A stretch of DNA of 64,000 nt from Streptomyces sp. C10-9-1. GTDB taxonomy: Bacteria; Actinomycetota; Actinomycetes; Streptomycetales; Streptomycetaceae. Positions within the stretch are counted from its first letter, which is position 1, and each line of letters opens with the position of its first letter. The position numbers and the translations under genes were made by a program. The notes beneath the pieces were generated by a model that saw nothing but the letters and a program-made list of their open reading frames with translations, had not been told where the DNA came from and did not search any database. Below, piece after piece: positions 62,425 to 64,000 of this stretch. The stretch lies in contig NZ_JANHKP010000004.1 in assembly GCF_024497955.1 (NCBI RefSeq), positions 310,001 through 374,000 on the forward strand, given 5' to 3'.

Positions 62425-63165
62425 TTATTTCCACGGCGGTGCTGTCCAGGCCACCACTGCGGCGCTCACGTGTTCGAAGGACGGAAAGCCGGGCCCCTCC
62501 GCGGAGGCGGCACCCAGTGCACGGGCCGCCTCCGCGAGCGTGGCGCCCGTGGTCACCAGATCGTCCACCAGGACCACCCTCCGGCCCGCACACAGGCCCT
62601 CCGCGCCGCGGCGCACCTCCAGGGCCCCGGACATGTTCGCCAGCCTCTCGGAGGCCGTCAGGCCCGCCTGGTCCGCCACCCGGCGCGCCTGGCGCAGGGC
62701 GGGCAGGACGCACGCCTCGGTGCCCGTGCCCCGCAGCCGGGCCGCCGCCGCGGCCGCGATGCGGCGCGCCGGGTCGTGCCCCCGCGCCCGTACCGCCCGC
62801 CGGGCGGAAGGCACCGGCACCAGCGCCAGCCCCGCCGAGGGGCGCTCCCCCGCGGGACCGGCCGCGGCGCGGCAGGCGGCGGCAGCCCGCACCGCGGCGG
62901 CGAGGGCCCGGCCCAGCGGCCGGGCCAGCCCCGTCGCCCCGCGTTCCTTGTGGGCGAGGAGGGCGGCCCGCACCGGGCCGCGGTAGTCGGCCGCCGCGTG
63001 GACCGGCGGCAGCCCCCGAGGGGCGTCCGCGACCACGGCCCTGCGGGCACCGGGGGCCAGCAGTGCCGCCTCGCACCGCGCGCACAGCAGGGACCGCGGC
63101 CGACCGCACCCCGCGCAGTCGACCGGCAGGACCAGTTCCACGGCCGCGTGCCACCATCCGTCCAC
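62425..63165 (-). CDS. ComF family phosphoribosyltransferase-like protein
   Basis: The 246-residue protein has an N-terminal zinc-like Cys cluster (CAGCGRPRSLLCARC). A type I phosphoribosyltransferase fold follows, with the PRPP loop VVLVDDLVTTGATLAEAAR, plus LVPVPSARRAVRARGHDP and LRQARRVADQAGL. ComFC/GntX relatives act in DNA uptake in competent bacteria; in Streptomyces the role is unknown. GTG 63165 (VDGWWHAAVELVLPVDCAGC) has GGGGGC before it. It lies between lpqB and hpf, as in other actinobacteria. Confidence 0.92.
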   Translation of the reverse strand: MDGWWHAAVELVLPVDCAGCGRPRSLLCARCEAALLAPGARRAVVADAPRGLPPVHAAADYRGPVRAALLAHKERGATGLARPLGRALAAAVRAAAACRAAAGPAGERPSAGLALVPVPSARRAVRARGHDPARRIAAAAAARLRGTGTEACVLPALRQARRVADQAGLTASERLANMSGALEVRRGAEGLCAGRRVVLVDDLVTTGATLAEAARALGAASAEGPGFPSFEHVSAAVVAWTAPPWK

Positions 63166-63281
63166 GCCCCCACGGTGGCGGGGTCGCGGCGCCCCGCGCC
63201 ACCCCTGTGGACGGGGACCTCCGGCCCGGCCGGAGAGGGCGGCGCGCCCCCACCCGGCCGCCGTGGCGGGAACCGCCCGGT

Positions 63282-64000
63282 TCAGCCCGGGTAGACCGGG
63301 GCGGACCCCTCCTTGACCAGCGTCTGCCAGTTGGCGCCGGCGGGCAGGCGCACGATGCCGTCCTCCTCCGAGTAGGCCACCAGCGGCATGGTCTCGTCGT
63401 CCGAGGCCGCCACGGCCCTCACCTGGTTCAGCCCCGGCAGGATCGCGTTGGCGGCGGTGGAGCCGTCGGTCTGGATGTAGCGGACCTGCTGGACGCCTCC
63501 GGACTCCTTGCCGACCACCACCAGGCGGCTCGGGCCGGCCCAGGAGACCGCCGTCACCGTCTCCAGCTGCGGCGCGGCGGGCCGCAGGTCGGCGATGGTG
63601 ACCGCCGGGTCGTCGCTCGGCCCCCGGTGCTCCACCCGTCCGATCTTCAGAGTGGTCTTCCCGTCCTGCGTCAGCAGCAGCGCCATCCGGACACCGTCGG
63701 CCGAGACCCGCAGCGCCTCGATCCGCGCGCCGTCGAGCCCCGGGACGATCCGGACGTCCTGCGGGGTCCCGGTTCCCTGCGGGACCCGGACGAGCGACGG
63801 GTCGGCCGGGTCGCGGTCCGCCACCCACAGGTCGCCCCGGCCGTCCCAGCTCGGCGCCGACAGCCGCTCCTCGCGGGTGGGGCCCTGGCTGCGCAGGACC
63901 TCGCCCTTGAGCTCGGAGCCCGTGACCACCGAGGTCACGTACAGCGAGGCGGCGTCCTTGGACACCGCGGCGCCGGTGCGCTCGTCGCGGGAGACGGCGA
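63282..64000 (-). CDS. lpqB: LpqB family lipoprotein, 5' end outside window
   Basis: About 239 C-terminal residues are visible. They carry beta-propeller-like repeats (SVVTGSELKGEVL, LSAPSWDGRGDLWVADRD, IEALRVSADGVRMALLL, VTAVSWAGPSRLVVVG) characteristic of LpqB. LpqB is the lipoprotein that modulates the MtrAB two-component system controlling division and envelope. The frame continues to the window edge (AVSRDERTGAAVSKD), so the lipobox and GerMN domain lie outside. The next gene downstream is comF-like, 116 bp on. mtrAB would be expected just beyond the window. Confidence 0.92.
   Translation of the reverse strand, partial: AVSRDERTGAAVSKDAASLYVTSVVTGSELKGEVLRSQGPTREERLSAPSWDGRGDLWVADRDPADPSLVRVPQGTGTPQDVRIVPGLDGARIEALRVSADGVRMALLLTQDGKTTLKIGRVEHRGPSDDPAVTIADLRPAAPQLETVTAVSWAGPSRLVVVGKESGGVQQVRYIQTDGSTAANAILPGLNQVRAVAASDDETMPLVAYSEEDGIVRLPAGANWQTLVKEGSAPVYPG

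Noticed and set aside
1..64000. A novel defence or mobile island.
   Set aside because: Base composition, gene order and families are those of the streptomycete core chromosome; I see no integrase, transposase, attachment site next to ssrA or known defence domain.

Overview
The window is chromosomal DNA from a Streptomyces or a very close relative. It is extremely GC-rich with strong third-position G/C bias and many GTG starts. The gene content and order (murA, hupA, an ACT-domain malic enzyme, a HelD-like ATPase, sigU/rsuA, nnaR/narK, ssrA/smpB/ftsX/ftsE, prfB, pkaB/pkaA, a 180-kDa-class NAD glutamate dehydrogenase, secA, hpf, lpqB) match the core arm-proximal chromosome of that genus as I remember it. 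I see no insertion sequences, phage genes, CRISPR arrays, tRNAs or rRNAs. The only RNA gene I can support is the tmRNA.

Layout. 1-3.7 kb: a three-subunit molybdenum hydroxylase operon (xanthine dehydrogenase type, minus strand, Mo subunit cut by the window edge), whose 2Fe-2S subunit has a very large repeat-bearing N-terminal extension. 4-8.9 kb: a chito-oligosaccharide/aminosugar module (lipoprotein, two permeases, GH20 hexosaminidase). 9.2-18.6 kb: housekeeping and stress genes (DUF3039, YqgE-like, murA, HU, NAD-malic enzyme, HelD-like RNA polymerase-associated ATPase, ECF sigma factor with its zinc anti-sigma factor). 18.7-26 kb: small regulators and nitrogen genes, with NnaR/NarK separated by a GlnR-box-like site, then a divergent LysR/MFS pair. 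26-36 kb: the tmRNA-SmpB-S41 protease-FtsX-FtsE block, a zinc-ribbon microprotein, a sortase-anchored Thr/Gly repeat protein, RF2, and the membrane Ser/Thr kinases PkaB and PkaA.

36.5-46.9 kb: an FHA-containing EccC/FtsK-like ATPase with an altered Walker A motif; a second sugar ABC importer whose MalF-type permease carries an inserted extracytoplasmic domain; a TetR gene divergent from a Wzm/Wzt-type polysaccharide exporter; and a soluble Ser/Thr kinase. 47-64 kb: NAD-GDH, a DJ-1/PfpI protein, a HAD hydrolase, a DUF6912-like protein, an Rv3235-family protein, secA, a GNAT acetyltransferase, a YcaQ/AlkX-type DNA glycosylase, a NarL-type response regulator, long-form HPF, ComF-type phosphoribosyltransferase and the start-truncated lpqB.

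The recurring themes are import of amino sugars and other sugars, nitrogen assimilation (NarK, NnaR, GDH), envelope biogenesis and signalling (MurA, FtsEX, sortase substrate, Wzm/Wzt, SecA, LpqB, Ser/Thr kinases) and ribosome rescue or hibernation (tmRNA, SmpB, RF2, HPF). Most transcription units end in long perfect GC hairpins without a U tract, as is usual for the genus; the prfB terminator is an exception with a U-run. No clearly novel multi-gene system is visible. The items most worth a second look are the domain-inserted permease, the degenerate FHA-ATPase, the expanded 2Fe-2S subunit, and several palindromic operator candidates.
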